Source: Isoetes taiwanensis (Eukaryota > Streptophyta > Lycopodiopsida > Isoetales > Isoetaceae). Taken from it: a DNA stretch of 64,000 bases. Location: positions 4,418,835 to 4,482,834 of the forward strand of contig JAJEKV010000031.1 of assembly GCA_021234155.1 (NCBI GenBank), read 5' to 3'. The notes under the pieces are model-generated. The model saw only the letters and a program-made list of their open reading frames with translations. It searched no databases and had not been told where the DNA came from. Position 1 is the first letter of the stretch; every line of letters begins with the position of its first letter. Both the position numbers and the translations under genes were made by a program. This document shows positions 1 to 12,500 of the stretch, one piece after another.

Positions 1-1266
1 CACGAACATGGAAAACACGGCCTCACATGCCAACGTCGAGGAGCGAGGCTTCAAGGTGCCACAGTTACCATGTTCGGCCTTGCGTGCACCCTCAAGAAAT
101 TGGGCCTTCCATTTCAAATACGCCGACTTTGAGATTCTGAGACCAAGGTACCACGCCCTTTCGCTAACGAGATTCCCCTGCAGCACCAGTCGTCCCACTC
201 TTCGACCTTTCATGTTGTTGGCGGACATGTCATAAACAAAAGTAACCCTATCACTTGATTTCATGGCAAGGAATTCCTTTCGCATGTTAACAACTTGATT
301 GGTAGAGAACCTGACGCAACACCTATTCTTGCAACACAAGATCCTCCTGTAACTGAGGATAGCATTCTGAGTGGTGAGACGAGCAAGCTTTGGTATCCTA
401 ACAACCTTCCTGGGCTGTCGGGAATGAAAAGTGTAATGTCGTTTCTCATAATTTGGGTGCTTCTGATGCTCTGAGCTCCCCTGGCTGGACACAATATCAC
501 GCTTCTCAAGCGGTGCTGCGGTCAATATCTCCGAGACCTTTACTCCGTCAACACAGACGAGGTCATTGCTCCATCTCACGAGCATCCCCGGCTTCGGCAC
601 CTGCAAGCAACCCTGGCAACGGATGTTCACTTCAGAAAGGGGAGGGAAACCTTCAGTTACAGATACTCCCACAAACTTGAAACCCAGAAACTGGTCACAA
701 ACTGCATCATCGGGGCCAGTGAAAGATATGAATCCCTTTCCGGCGATAATGGAGTCGCATGAGTGCCATATCTCACAATCCTTTTCAAGAAGGGTATATC
801 TTGTCAGCGGTTGTGTCTCCTTCCCCACCTCTGTCCGCTGTCTTTTGCTGGGGACGTCATTAGCAGACGACTCACGAGCATCTTCACTTCTCCAGAGAAC
901 GAATGAGCCCCCATTTCGCTATTGTGGTTGCATCCGAGTTGGCGGGGAAGGGGTATGGTGGCCTTGAACACTTCCTCCACACCTCGCCACTAGTCCATTC
1001 GATATCTCCTTGAAGTGGCATTGTGTCATTTGCCCCACAACTCCCTTTGCTACTAGATGTTCATTAAGGAAGAGATACACAACCTGCACAAGGATTTCAG
1101 TAGTGTTAAAATCGAGTAAGGAAGACGAGAAAGCAATGCAAATGACCTGGGGGGATTCCCATTCAATGGTTACAAGGACAATGAAATTGGGCGGGTGCCC
1201 TTTTTTACATATGAGGTCTTTAGATTCCCCTTGTATAAGGTTAGTATTGGATGCAGTAAGTCTCAC
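1..1266 (-). pseudogene. Transposase-like protein with Cys motif and EHGN motif, partial at left edge
   Basis: One minus-strand reading frame runs from 1266 to base 1 and leaves the window, interrupted only by a TAG at 919-921. The part after the stop (918 to 1, about 306 codons) is fully open. It contains a cysteine cluster LCCKNRCCVRFS near 345-305, then RKEFLAM, then AWYLG, and finally KAEHGNCGT near 78-52. I associate this order (CC..C, Leu/Arg-rich helix, AW..G.S, EHGN) with a poorly characterised eukaryotic family of DDE-type transposases found in non-flowering plants and invertebrates; that is a recollection of family pattern, not a search. The catalytic domain would lie left of the window. 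There is no ATG at the start: the frame begins in a region of short palindromes that look intronic, so an upstream exon is likely. The single stop could be decay or an assembly error. Confidence 0.5.
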
Positions 1267-1640
1267 AATGGGTAGAAAAGAAGGTTCTCACTCTGAACAG
1301 GCCATATCCGCGCACAAATTGGGCGCCCGCCCAATTTGTTCGTGGTGGTAGAAGAGCTGTAAAGTAGGCAGACACTCGGCGCCCGCCCAATTTAGCTGTC
1401 CCACCCGGACAGTTTCACCTATCTGGTCATCTACAAAAAGGGACAATCTGGGCGCCAGCCCAATTTGTCCCCTTCTTGCAAATTGGGTGGCCGCCCAATT
1501 TGAACCGAATGAGGCACTTATATAAGGGTAGTATTGATGCAGTCAGTCTCACAATGGGTACAAAAGAAGGTTGTCGCTCTGAACAGGCCATATCCGCGCA
1601 CAAATTGGGTGCCCAACTAAATTGGGCGCCCGCCCAATTT
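1227..1640. repeat. Tandem duplication, about 115-bp unit, 295 bp apart
   Basis: The block with TATAAGG, AGTCTCACAATGGGTA and GGCCATATCCGCGCACAAA at 1227-1338 recurs at 1520-1640 with a few substitutions. Each copy ends in the AAATTGGGCG palindrome. The block overlaps the 5' limit of the minus-strand transposase-like frame, so the duplication probably lies across its splice junction or leader. Confidence 0.75.
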
Positions 1641-1762
1641 AGTTGTCACCAGGAGAAAACACTTTCGAGATACAGTTTGCCCACCCGGCCAGTTTCACCT
1701 ATCTGGTCATCTACACAAAGGGACAATCTGGGCGACCACCCAATTTGTCCCTTTTTGTAGAT
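1315..1762. repeat. Cluster 1 of AAATTGGGCG palindromes
   Basis: Near-perfect palindromes made of AAATTGGGCG, a CC or GG centre, and CGCCCAATTT occur at about 1315-1338, 1478-1502 and 1601-1640, with half or decayed sites at 1378-1394, 1447-1469 and 1728-1748. Spacing is irregular (60-130 bp) and the DNA between them is not conserved, so this is neither a satellite nor a CRISPR array. The same motif recurs at 3.1-3.35 kb and from 15.1 to 21.1 kb, and essentially nowhere else in the window. Confidence 0.85.
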
Positions 1763-3090
1763 GAAACTGAAGGAGGCAGACACTAAAAGAACTAAGGAGG
1801 CAGACACTAACTGGAATTTATCATTGAGCTACCAAAACAAATACAATCGAGCATTGGAAGGGCCTGACTACAAACAAGGGTTAATGGAGAAAATAGCAGG
1901 CACACAATTACTGCACACCAATTTCAGGAAAAGGACGGACTGCATCGAAACTTAGAGTTTATGTAAATGTGACAGTAAGCAGGTGAATGATGAGGAGTAA
2001 ATCAACAGGCGCCATCGAAAAGGTGTGAATGGAAAGGTGTGAATGAACAGGCGTGCTTGAAGAGGTGCGAATGAACAGCCGTGAATGGAAAGGCGTGATT
2101 GATTACATGCCTTCACATCACATTTGCAGCAATTACACATCGAGGTATGGCGAATTTAACTGTGGAGCAGCACAAACCTTTGGAGATCTCGTGGCCATGA
2201 GTATGAATCGCTGAAGATGTTTGCGTCTTGCAGAAAAGATAGTAGCCAAACAAAGCACTGCCAGAAAAACAACAGGTTTGAAGCGCATTTACATTTAAAC
2301 AGGAATTCCCCCCAAAATTTGAATGTAATTTCCCCCCTATTTTGAAAGTTAAATGTCCCACCTAATTTCGAAGTAATGTGTCCGGGCCGGAACTTTTAAA
2401 CACAAATTCCCGCCTAAAGCACGTGCGACACGTGCATGACTCGAATTAATTTTGGGCGGGCTTTAAATGACAGATTTGAAATTCAAAATCTCCGTGCACT
2501 TATTATTAAGGTCCACAATTAATTCCTCATGCTCGAACCCATCAACGGTCCATTTCTATTTCAAAAGGCCAAACTCTTACATGCACGACACTTGTCTTCG
2601 CGTCATGAAAGGTCCATAACCCTTTAAAAGCCCCTCATTCTCCTCATTGCAGATTTAGAAAAATTCGTGCTTCTTTTTACGCTTTGTGCTCCGCTTAACA
2701 CTGTCGCCTTCATATTTCTCAGCCACGAAAGTCATTCTCATCCCTATCCTGTCGCCGCACTATACTCCCGAACCAGCTGTCGGCTTCGGATCGAGCACTT
2801 GGCGCCTTGTGTTTCTCGGCCGCTTGTCGCCATCCTGTTGGCGCCTTCCTCTCTTCATTGTCCTATCGCCTGGTACCCCTGTACACCAAGGAATATTAGC
2901 GGATTGATGGCATCTCACCCCCACCAAGGAGGCAAAGGTAAGCTGGACTACTTTCTTAATATAAACTTGGCGCCTGCACAGCTTGAGTATCCCGCTATTG
3001 CATCTCGAAAATTGGGCCGTGGGTCATATTAACATCTTCTAGATGTCTCACCGTCCCCACAAATGCATACATACGTGGTGCGTAACCGAA
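1761..3090. other. Gene-poor stretch, no supported gene
   Basis: Between the two palindrome clusters I find no coding frame that resembles a known protein. There is a short run of related phrases, GAATGAACAGGCGTG and GAATGGAAAGGCGTG, at about 2020-2100, and a GC-balanced segment at 2660-3030 whose two overlapping frames have no family features. Confidence 0.5.
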
Positions 3091-3094
3091 TAGG

Positions 3095-3350
3095 GCACCC
3101 AATTGCTTCCGTGAGGGTCTTTCATTTTGCAAAACATTGGACTTTTTCCGTAACTCAAAGTGGGGCGGGCCTAATTTACTTATCCCTCACAAACAAAGTG
3201 GGCGGACGCCTAATTTGCCTATCCCTTGAGCACGACTTCCTTGGATGGTAGACTTGGGCAGACTAAACTGGGCGCTCACTTTCTTGTACAAGTCTACCAT
3301 CCAAGGGAAGTCGTGTTTTCTATAGACAAATTGGGCCCGCCACTTTGGTG
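3095..3350. repeat. Cluster 2 of decayed AAATTGGGCG motifs
   Basis: Decayed versions of the palindrome occur around 3099-3112, 3162-3178, 3198-3216, 3266-3276 and 3328-3346. The segment also carries an inverted repeat: ACGACTTCCTTGGATGGTAG at 3232-3251 is matched in reverse at about 3293-3315, giving a foldback of roughly 80 bp just left of the LTR element. Confidence 0.6.
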
Positions 3351-3474
3351 TGAGGGATAAGTAAATTCAAAGGCGCTTGGTATATGACGTTTCAAAGACA
3401 AAGAGATATCACGGTCCCGGGACGTATATCATCTCATGTTCGCCATCGTACACGCCACTCCAACCCATCGGTAA

Positions 3475-5012
3475 TGTCTGCAGTAGCCAGTGAATAGCCC
3501 TAGGGGGCAATCTTTGCTAGGTATGTGCACTTCTTATTAATGTGCACATGCACATTTATTAAGGTGCACACATTTCCATGTGGGCACATTTAGGTGCACA
3601 CATTTCCATGTAGGTACATTTGGCCACCTAGCCATTAAAGGCAAATTGGGCCCATTTCCAATTATCCCACATGCCTAAAGGGATAATTGGAAACCCTAAG
3701 CCCCAACCCTTGCCTATTTAAGTAGGAGAACCCTAACTTGCCCATTTTTGGGTTCCTAGGGCTTTAGAGCTCTGTTTTGGCTGCTCTAGGAGTCAAAACC
3801 GCCTCCCGGACTCTGGCCCGAGAGAATGGCATCATTAGTTTCCCTTGATTCGAAAGCGGTTTCGAGGGGATGGTCGAACTTCGGGTCGAGGAGGAGCAAC
3901 TCATGGATCAGGTATGTAGTCGATTTAATGGTCTAAACCATTTTCCAGTCATTATATCGGTGAGGTTTAGCCTATTAAATCGCCTTTTAGCAGCTATCTA
4001 GATCTCTAGATGAGTAGATACAGGACTCTAACTAAAGAACCTAACTCTATGATATAGATTAGATCTATGTTCTTTAGTTCTTCCGTGATGTATATGGATG
4101 ATGTATCTCTGTGAACTCCTTTGTATTGGGAAGGGGGTAGAGACTTCAAGCTTGGTAGTAGATGCTCCTAGATTAGCCTCTCTAGCACACCATAGATAGA
4201 TCGGCCTGTGTACAAGAACCACACCGGGTTGTGGGTGAAGGGGCCGAGACCGCTAAGAAGGAGGTTCGTGTTCGACTCTTGAACGATCCCTCCGGTGTGT
4301 AAGGCCTACCGGGGATCATTGTGACTAGGTCTAATGGCTTACCACCGAGTGTGGGTAAGGCATGGGCCACGACACCCGTGAAGTGGTGTTCATGACTTTC
4401 CAAAGGGTTCAATCGAATACGGGCAAAGGCCCCTCTAGTCACCTTGAGTCAAGATGTAGATCTCTCGGAGGGAGTGATCCCTACCGCCCCATCGGAACCG
4501 GGATGATGACCCCTGGAGTAGCCCTTTGGCTATGCATCCCGGGCGGCTGGGCGAGTCCCGACACTTTTCACCTACTCTCGCAAAGTGTGCACAGGAGGGG
4601 CGGATGGAGTGGACAACCCTATGCCATGTTCTTATGCCGCCCAAATCCATTGCCATGAATTCTCGCCTGCAATGAACTCGAGACCCAAGCCGCCGGGCAT
4701 CCCTTTGAGTCTCGAGCCTTGGGTAGGATTCCCCTATGTGATGTGCCGATCTTTGTCTATGCAGATATGTGGAGGACCATCCTTCGTGATGGTCATATGA
4801 TGTTGATGTATGTACTACCTGACATGTATGTTTACGCCCGCAGCCTAGGTAGGCCCCGAGGGAGACAGGTAAAGGACCCTTCATTCTTCCCACCGGAACT
4901 CTTCAAGGTTGCAAAGGATACGTGGAGGGCCCTATATTAGCATGGAGCTGGTATGGGGATGAACTCCTTTTTGTATACGGTGAGTGCACCGAGATATGAG
5001 TAGGGGACGCCA
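3475..5012 (+). repeat. 5' LTR
   Basis: Direct repeat partner of 13568-15104, collinear throughout. It holds tandem phrases of TAGGTGCACACATTTCCATG near 3560-3620, a TATA-like TATTTAAGTAG near 3715 shared by both copies, and a CA-type end before the primer-binding site. Confidence 0.8.
3713..3725 (+). promoter_or_regulatory. TATA-like box of the 5' LTR
   Basis: CCTATTTAAGTAGG follows an AACCCT-rich stretch and is preserved in the 3' LTR at 13813-13825. Its place in the first sixth of the LTR fits the U3 promoter of a plant LTR element. The call rests on the motif and its conservation only. Confidence 0.45.
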
Positions 5013-5015
5013 CGG

Positions 5016-5030
5016 TGGTATCGAGCAATG
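5016..5030 (+). other. Primer-binding site, initiator Met tRNA type
   Basis: TGGTATCGAGCAATG lies three bases after the 5' LTR end. The usual plant site is TGGTATCAGAGC, complementary to the 3' end of initiator methionine tRNA; here one A is missing. This fixes the orientation of the element as plus. Confidence 0.75.
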
Positions 5031-5237
5031 TTCTTGGAGACCAAGAGCAAAGCACTGGCCATGCTCCCAGTAGTACTAACTTGATAGGATCCTCGAACCT
5101 CGGAAAGTGGGAATTTGTTTTCTCATTTTTGTAGTTTATGCTAAGCTAGTAACAGTTAAGTGGATTGGAATTTAATATTGGCACAGTTAGGTGAATTGGA
5201 ACTTAATAAAACTAAAAAGAATGAGCCAGGTAAGGTG

Positions 5238-5304
5238 GTCTCACAGCTCGCGCCTGGTTCAATAACTAAACTTTAGTTTTTCGACGAGGCGCAAGCTGTG
5301 AGAC
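5238..5304. repeat. Foldback motif, copy 1 of 4
   Basis: GTCTCACAGCTCGCGCCT at the left pairs with AGGCGCAAGCTGTGAGAC at the right across a loop containing ACTAAACTTTAGTTTTT. The same 66-67-bp inverted-repeat unit occurs four times in the first 1.6 kb of the LTR element interior. Confidence 0.85.
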
Positions 5305-6030
5305 ATTGATGAAAACAGCTTGAAAAGTTATAGAATTTAAAAAAGTAACTTGGTAATTCGAATCTTAGCCTAGGATCTAGCTAGATTAGTCTAGTTTTTC
5401 AATCTCTTTGAACCTCATCTTAAAAGAATTTCCGCGGTAGCGAGAATTGAACCTCCCACCCACAGGGTTGAACCCCCCCAAACCCCCCCGTGCCAACCAC
5501 TGAGGGCGGGCATCGTTTGCGTTTGAATTATAATTCTTAATTAGATTTAAGCTTTAATAATGTTAGATAATATTAATGGCTAAGCCTTAGATTTAGAACC
5601 AAGGCAGCATCTCGATAGACACCGTGGACTTGATCGACATGATGCGCACAAAAATGAATCAAGCTCGACTTTCTCGACAAGGCTTGAAATGCCCGAGGCC
5701 AAGGAGGCCGAAGGAAACAAGGAGGAGAGGACAGAACGAGAGGCGGAGGCCAAGGCTCAAAAAGCAAAGCAAGCGGTGGTCCAACATTTTGAAGACTCAA
5801 TGACTGCTACTGTTCATGCGGGTTTGTAACCCTCATGAGGGAAGGCATGTAATTAGCTAGTTTAATTAAGGGAGATCCCAAGAGATATATTTGTAAATAA
5901 TCAATAATTTTGTTAATACATGATAATTTTGAGTAGTTTATGTGTCAAATCTTGCTTAAATAGGACGAGTTAGCAAGTAGTAGTTTTTATTTTAGTAAAA
6001 TAGGATACTCTCGCACCAAAAAAGTGTGAT

Positions 6031-6096
6031 GTCTCACGCTTTCTACCGGTCGCAAAACAAAAAGTTAGTTTTGAAGCGAGGCGCAAGCTGTGAGAC
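6031..6096. repeat. Foldback motif, copy 2 of 4
   Basis: Left arm GTCTCACGCT is degraded and the right arm GAGGCGCAAGCTGTGAGAC is intact. The loop reads GTCGCAAAACAAAAAGTTAG, so the loop differs from copies 1 and 4 while the right arm is conserved. Confidence 0.8.
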
Positions 6097-6228
6097 CTCG
6101 CCCAAACTTGACCAAAACAGCTCCAAATTGACCCAATAAGGGGTCAATTCTGCCCAATTTGATGAGCCCATCACCCTTACACCATTAGTTTACCCAAATT
6201 AGACACCTTTGATCGAAATGAGATCGAT

Positions 6229-6294
6229 GTCTCACAAACATCTACCGGTCGCAAAACAAAAGTTAGTTTTGAAGCGAGGCGCAAGCTGTGAGAC
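6229..6294. repeat. Foldback motif, copy 3 of 4
   Basis: Closely related to copy 2 (shared CTACCGGTCGCAAAACAAA loop), with the left arm shortened to GTCTCACA and the right arm AGGCGCAAGCTGTGAGAC intact. Confidence 0.8.
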
Positions 6295-6530
6295 CTCTTA
6301 CCATTTCTTCACCAGGACTTGTCAAAGTCACCTTCAACCTACTGCATAGCATCTTTTAGGTAACCTAGCCTTGTTCAAGCATTTCATACCTAGACCATGT
6401 CCAAACTAGACCAAAACACCTCCAAATTGACCAAGTAAGGGGTCCATTCTACCTAACTTCGATGAGACTAGCATGATTTGACCCTTAGATCACCCAAATT
6501 GGACACGCTTTAACCCAATTTACAGCCAAT

Positions 6531-6597
6531 GTCTCACAGCTCGCGCCTGGTCAAAGAACTAAACTTTAGTTTTTGAGCAGGGCGCAACCTGTGAGAC
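6531..6597. repeat. Foldback motif, copy 4 of 4
   Basis: Both arms are well kept: GTCTCACAGCTCGCGCCTGG at the left and GGCGCAACCTGTGAGAC at the right. It is nearest to copy 1. The surrounding text (CAAATTGACC, CCCAAATTGGACAC) is also duplicated around copies 2-4, which suggests larger diverged tandem units. Confidence 0.85.
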
Positions 6598-9500
6598 CTC
6601 CAAACTTTGAACCTCCATAACTTGAGCTACAGAGCTTCAAATCGCCTGAAAATTGTTGCAATAGGACCATTAGATAGCCTAGAATCCATTTATGACCTCA
6701 AATTAGGCTAGAAATGTCAAACCCTAACCCAAATTGACCAAAATTGCCCAAACCCTTGAATTGTTTTTCCAAACCAGAGTTTGTTTGTAGATAGAAGCCT
6801 ACCCCATTAGTAGCTTCATAAGTATTGCTCTCAGCTCGAAGCTGATACCTTACTCCTAGATAGAAGTGCCCAAGAACACCCCTTTGTTATAGTCATCTAG
6901 ACCTCAGCATAGCAACCCAAGTCCAACTGTCGGTACATCACCTCTGCTCATGCCAAAGGCATAAACCTTGACCTAATTCTGTGTCCTTCTAATAGAGTTT
7001 GACTTATATAGCCGCCACATTAACACTCCCTATTGCCAGGGTACCTAGAAAGGAGCTAGAGTCTAGAGCTGCCCAAGCCGCCCATGTGTAGAGATTGGAC
7101 TCCCCTAAACCAACTTTGCTAGGACCTTAGAGTATGCCTCAAACATCATGGAGGTCTTGCAAAACAATCCTCATGTCATGCCATACCACACGCCCTAATA
7201 TCCATAGACTTGTAGATTATAGATATGTCTCCGCAAGAATGCTGCTTTCGAGCCACCTTGCTTGCTTATAGAGCCTGCAATGTTGTAGGAGAGCCCTTCA
7301 AGTAGACCTTAGACTCTAGGAAATACGAAGTTGCTTTTCGGCACGGGCCGAGCCACGTAAGAGCTAGAGGCGCAACTTCTTGAAGACATCAAGGTCCCAC
7401 CCGATGTACGCATTGCATAAGGAGAGGAGACCAAAAAGATGCACCCCAAGAGAGGGAAGCACAACGACAAACACCTCAACCGACAAACGAGTAGAACAGA
7501 CACCACCGCCTATCATCAATCTTCATCAAATGGGAAGAATAATTGGTAACCAACAGCATCAAGAATTTTCTAGATGTCAACCTCCCGGCTACCAGTCCAC
7601 GAGCTCACATCAGGAAGAGGATCTCGACGCCTTCACCAACTCGACGCCCACGAGTTTCAAATGGAAGAATGCAAGGCAGCAAAATACAGGTGCAGGAACA
7701 CGTTAGACATCGATGCCGCTAGTAGCATCACGAGCTAGGGTCAAGGCATAATCTTCCGTCCGAGGGGAGAAGTCATGGCAACACAGGAGCGTATAAAAAC
7801 CGGAGGGAAGACAACCACGACATTGCAGCCCAGCAGCTCAAGCGAATGTCAGGCAACGCCAACAAAAGGAGCGACCAAGCTAGGCAACCACAAAGCACCT
7901 AAGGCTGACCAAGATGAGCTTCCCAGCCCCCTTGCACCAGCGCCAGGAGACCACGAGAGGAGGAGACGATATCGTGGAACATCTCCAACTTGAAGGCCTA
8001 TATCAGCATTAGGGGGCAAGATCAAGGAGGAGAATATTTTGCGCGAACAAAGAATTCGGGACCCAGAAACACCTAGAAACCAAAGGAAGGACGACCTTAC
8101 TACGCCAGCCAAGGAGTGCGAGATTCGAATGGATAGGACCCAAAGGGACGGAGGAGACGACCCAGCCAGCAGATACAAATCATGCAAAGGCTTACCGTAA
8201 GGAGCCATGGTAGGGACAATAGAGATTACCACACTTCCAGCACGAGAGGCACCTCGTAATGAAGCAAAGCCCAAGCAAATGTGAGTCGACTCGAAATTCA
8301 ACCTCATGGAGGAATGCCAATGCCCGCCACCCGACCACGATCTTAGAGCTTCAAGATATTCAAGAATGCCCAACCGCAACAGCTAGGTGATCTTACTCAA
8401 AAGCCATCAACGGCACCGCGACATTGGCAACCCCGCAAACGACACATCGCATGTAGGGACGCTTGAGCGGTCACCGCATTCCTCACGCACGAATATACAC
8501 ATTAAGGAGGAGCATCTTTCTCAAGGGATCACATCGACGAACACTCTTCGCAGAATCGCGCGGACGAGCTCGGATCGACATGAAGCTCAACAATAGTAGC
8601 AAAGATCTCAAAGGAATCCCGAGTCAACCGTAACAAAGAAGATGCAAAGAAAACCCGGAAGGATCAAACGCGATAGGAGGAAGGAAACCCTAAAAAGGGT
8701 ATAAACAATTAAGTAGATCTTCGTAGTTGTTTTGAAATAGTCGATGAATTAAAATCCCAATGTAAATGCGATATGTCTATTGTATATCTCGGTGCTCACA
8801 GATACAAAGGGAGAAACAGGAGTTTAGAGTCATGTTTTACGGTTTAGCGCTTAGATCAGGAAGCTCCTTCAGTTCGACTACCAAAAGAGGAAGCAAGGAA
8901 GCACAACTATAGCCCAAGATCAAAATGGAAGAGCAAGTACGAGGGAGAACGACCGAGGCCAAGCAAACCTTCGACTCCAAACACTTCCTAAGTGGCCTGA
9001 AGTAGAAGACAACTCGCCCACCCAATGTCGAATAAGAGATAATACCGGTCATGTCAAGATCATCGCCAAGCACTGTGACATCGCCGGGACGCAACACTAC
9101 ATCTTGTGGCAAAGCAACAACACTTGACGAACTTATGACACGAAAGTGGCCTCAACAATAGAAGAAGGAACGCCCGACATCAATGAGCCAACTAAGAAGG
9201 CAACATCTCGACAACCATAATTCCACCTTGTGGTAATATAGGGGAATGCGCCACGACACGTGGATTAGATGGAGATGCACTTACAAAAGGCACCGCGACG
9301 AGGAGATATGCCTTCAACAACTAGGGTGATGGCTTCACCGTGCTCCTACCAAGAATTAGAAGAGAAGAAGCCGATCATATCTCCGACATGTGGCACGCCA
9401 AACGCCCAAGGTAGAAGCATCACACACCTTAACGACAAGGATAGCAACTAAAGCACCTTCGCAAAAAAGAGAGTTCAAGATAATAGCCGTGCTATTCAAC

Positions 9501-12500
9501 GACAAGAGCATATCTAAGGCGTGTACTTCTTCAACTCAAGGGTCAAGGGTCACAGATATAAGGATCCATCATCCCGACAACATCGCCAAAGAGGAGAAGA
9601 GCCATGAAGCTTTACTTGCCAGAGAGGCCGACATGCATAGAGAGACAAAGGTCAAGAACTGAAAGCTGGAGAAGTGCTAGCAACCGACTTCTTCCACGAG
9701 CTCCCTAGAGGCAACAGGAGGATCAAAACTGACGAGCACAATCAAAGTCACCGGAGGGTACCTCAAGACAAGAAGACGGCATAGCACTGCGCAACGTGAC
9801 ATCCAAGCCATGTGATTGAGGGGATCAAACAAGGAAGATTGGAAGCTCGATGGAGAAGCAATTAGGTGAGACGAGTCGATGACTTGCACACGGACTTGCA
9901 TGCAACTTGATGAACCCAAGGATGGACGATTCAAAGAACAACTGCAGAAGAGAAAAACTCCAGAGGAGTATAACCAAAGGAATCGCGCACAGCCTCAAGA
10001 GACGCCTCCAAATAGCTCCAAGTATCATGAAGGAAGAACAATTACCGCCCGAGAACAGGATCAGGAAGCAGACTGAAATGTCGAAGCATCAACGACAAGC
10101 ACACCTTTAGTTGGAATGTGATGCAAAGCGTGTTGTGCCATAGCCGACAAACATCGGAGGGCCCAAGCATATCAACAAGTTACCCCGGAGTATGAGCTGA
10201 CGTACAAATAGAAGGATATAGATCATCAACACCATTGCGCCGGGAGGAACACTGATGACATTGCCAAGGAGTAGGTGTGCAACTTGAAGGGAGGCACAAG
10301 GGAGACCTAATAGCTCTAGTAGTAATTGTAACTATGTAAGCTATATGTTTTGCATGTATAGTTCCCTTGTTATTCCTTCCCTCCCATAGCGTAACAGATC
10401 AAAGGAAGAGATGTCATGCAAGTTGCAGGGGTGAAGCAATCAACACGATAACGACAAGAGGACTCGACATATGAGACATCGATGGAGTCGAAGACATCGA
10501 CAGAGTCGTCTTTTAGCTGCCAAGACAAAAAAAGTTCAAGATGAAAGATCTTTTTCAACGGCGCCACCTTCAGGCTTTTGAAAAGCGGCATGGAAGATTT
10601 CAAGTGATCAACTACACCATCAAGCAATGCGAGGCTTCTAACGAACAAAGTCAACCTCTACATCAAAGAGGAGCCACCGTCAAGGAGACTGAAGTATCGA
10701 GCGACTCGGAAGAACGTTACCTTGCTACTTCAAGCAGGCAACGAGTGGATGAGCTTCTAGCAAGCTCAAGCATCTAAGGCCATGGGGCCTAGTAGGTTAA
10801 TGTATGGACGGTAACATCCATATTGGGATTAGAAGGCATTTCCAGATATTCTGGCTAAAAGGATTGCCCCAATATTGAGCTAAGCGTCAAGGATTGGGAA
10901 GGAAATGCATAGGAGTAACTATAATTATACACGATTGTTAACAGACATCCAACGTATTGAAACCACTTGGTGAGATTGATCTCCTCGCTAAGAAGGAATC
11001 ATTACTAGGATAATTGTTAACCATGTATAAATCTAGTACCTCCAAAGAATAATCCAAATCAAAAAAAAAGAAGTAATCTAACAAGTCCGGCCAACTTGTT
11101 ACGATGACATCAATTCGATTGGTAGGAATATTCCAAGAGCTAAATAACTAAGAAAGGGGGAATCTCTAGAATATAAAAGAATAATACATGTAAGGTACAT
11201 CTAAAATAAGAATTATAGTAATCAAATAGTCTTTTGAGACAAAAGGAATTGTCATGATGACAAAACCTTGTGGTTTAGAATCGTTCTAACTAAGTAGGTA
11301 ACCCATAGCTATATTGAAATAAATAATAACATAATATGTGTATCCATCTTAGATGGTTATATATGTTAGCTAAGGCTAGTAAATTAATGTGCTAAGTAAG
11401 AAGCATATAACCTCTTAAGGGGAGAGAATAGATATGATGTTGTGTACAACGTCATTGAAGGGGTGCAGGACCATTTTCTTTTTGAAGAAAGTGGGAGGGC
11501 TCAATCTTATGATTGAACGTACTTGCATCGAATTGACTGACCCGTAGAATAGAGTTCACTTCGGCAATGACCGAAGCGAATAGAGCGTAAGATAGATAGA
11601 TAGATAGCTCAGGAGGCCTTCAACGTGCGAGACTGACGCAGTAGCTATCTACACCAATGAAGTGGAGCAAAACTATGGGAGCAATGCAACGACCAAGTCA
11701 TCTCCAAATTACTCGACGCCGGCTCAATGGGTGGATGCATTCTAGCCTAGGTAAGGCGTGCGCATGCGTTATAAGCTTTAATGTGTCTTATAGATAAGTT
11801 AAATATAGATCCTAATAATTGCATGGAATTACTGTACGTATATGTATCATGCGGAAATAAGTTAAATAACAACGATAGATAGATAGATAGATAGTATTTT
11901 AACGTCACGCCACTAGGCAGCATGTTAATTAATCCTTCGCAAGGATGCGGGGTCCTTATAGATATAGATAGAAAATAGAATTCAAATATACTTAAGTGCA
12001 TCTTAGGGATATACTTCCAAGGGTAATGCAGGACCCAAGGAGGAGAATAAGAAGCACATCTAATTCTTGTGTATGATAATTAAAACCTTGTCTATGTAAC
12101 AATAGGTCTAAATCAGGGTTATTGTTCAAATAAAGCCGATCTAAAAAGTCGTTAAATATTGCAAAGATTAGAGTAAATATAATTGTACTATCGGAAGTAA
12201 TGTATCCGATACTATGATAATGTTAATTCATAAATATTACCTTAGGGTAATTATGTTAATCACATGCATTAAAGGAGCCAGCAAAAATCGGCTCAGGCAT
12301 GTCGTTTTGTGTGTAGATTAAATGCTTATATAGTTAAGATTAATCTCCACGCAACCTATGCTAGGTAGGGGTTGCATGCGTTGTTACCGATGATGAGACC
12401 ACTACGGTGATCTCTAGGGCGTGGTGTAATGTCAATGTAGGCATGACCGCGTTTCCGCTTGGACGAGTGGAAGGTAGATTAGAAAGTCTACTTCTGTCCC

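Noticed and set aside
1315-1762. Palindromic repeats as a CRISPR array
   Set aside because: Spacing is irregular, spacers are not uniform in length, some copies are halves, and the setting is a plant nuclear genome.
7849-8379. Minus-strand frame of 176 codons inside the LTR element
   Set aside because: No family features, no splice or start context, and overlapping frames on plus. Probably chance in a GC-richer stretch.
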